A program made the translations under genes and the position numbers. DNA of 64,000 bases from Phocoena phocoena. Lineage: Eukaryota; Chordata; Mammalia; Artiodactyla; Phocoenidae. The DNA lies in contig NC_089232.1 in NCBI RefSeq assembly GCF_963924675.1, forward strand, positions 31,756,842-31,820,841, written 5' to 3'. Below are positions 63,829 through 64,000 of this stretch, in pieces. The number at the start of each line of letters is the position of its first letter. Position 1 is the first letter of the stretch. The notes below the pieces were generated by a model. It was not told where the DNA came from and ran no database searches. It worked only from the letters and a program-made list of their open reading frames with translations.

Positions 63829-64000
63829 AAATAATGAAGATATTTGAAGTGATCACTTTGTACTTGGCACTCTGCCTTTTGGAGAGATGACTAAAACAAA
63901 GGAATTGCCTTCAGGGAATTGCTGTCTGATTGGAGGAAACAGTGACTACACATATAACAGGTGTGGGTGATAATACACAGTCCTTCTTCATTGCCATGTT
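63829..64000. other. GFPT1 intron 1, nothing recognised
   Basis: Short unique stretch to the window edge. Confidence 0.5.

Larger units (their letters stand above)
54111..64000 (+). other. GFPT1: GFPT1 intron 1 (5' part)
   Basis: The intron continues beyond the window. It holds one SINE, two short L1 3' ends and an almost full-length antisense L1, listed separately. I searched for the second exon, which should begin by completing Gly-Ile-Phe-Ala, and did not see it. Confidence 0.8.

Overview
This window is mammalian nuclear DNA, almost certainly from a whale or dolphin. It holds about 25 copies of the tRNA-Glu-derived CHR-type SINE that is typical of cetaceans and hippos. Many copies still have clear target-site duplications, and they sit among artiodactyl-type L1 pieces, a mariner MITE, hAT fossils and ancient MIR/L2 fragments. 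The organism call is inference from repeat content. The gene calls come from reading exons, splice sites and reading-frame continuity.

Layout, with all genes on the + strand. (1) 1-4221 is the 3' end of AAK1, an endocytic kinase. It contains one long terminal coding exon (3092-4221) carrying a BMP2K-like tail with four D-x-F-x-x-A-P-F motifs. Upstream of it is a strong candidate poly(A) site near 1835-1877 that could end a shorter AAK1 transcript. (2) 4222 to about 15,850 is AAK1 3'UTR or intergenic DNA with SINEs, an old L1 3' end, a perfect-boundary mariner MITE and a MER5A-like element. (3) About 15,880-44,095 is the complete NFU1 gene. It has a CpG-rich promoter, a YY1-type motif over the ATG, eight coding exons joining in frame to 253 codons, and a poly(A) signal at 44,070. 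NFU1 is a mitochondrial Fe-S cluster carrier. (4) 44,100-53,500 is intergenic and holds only repeats. (5) About 53,500-54,110 is the CpG island and first exon of GFPT1. That exon has only seven coding bases (ATG TGC G), yet it encodes the catalytic cysteine. The rest of the window is GFPT1 intron 1, including an almost full-length antisense L1 (57,213 to about 63,645).

The order AAK1-NFU1-GFPT1, all in one orientation, matches the conserved mammalian arrangement. The genes do different jobs (clathrin endocytosis, Fe-S maturation, hexosamine synthesis) and nothing suggests they work together.

I found no convincing undescribed multi-gene system. The items most worth a second look are a perfect 19-bp-arm hairpin in NFU1 intron 1, the mariner MITE hairpin, the BMP2K-like AAK1 tail exon, the L1 whose ORF2 is open across RT but altered at both EN and RT catalytic motifs, and an hAT insertion just outside the NFU1 exon 4 acceptor.
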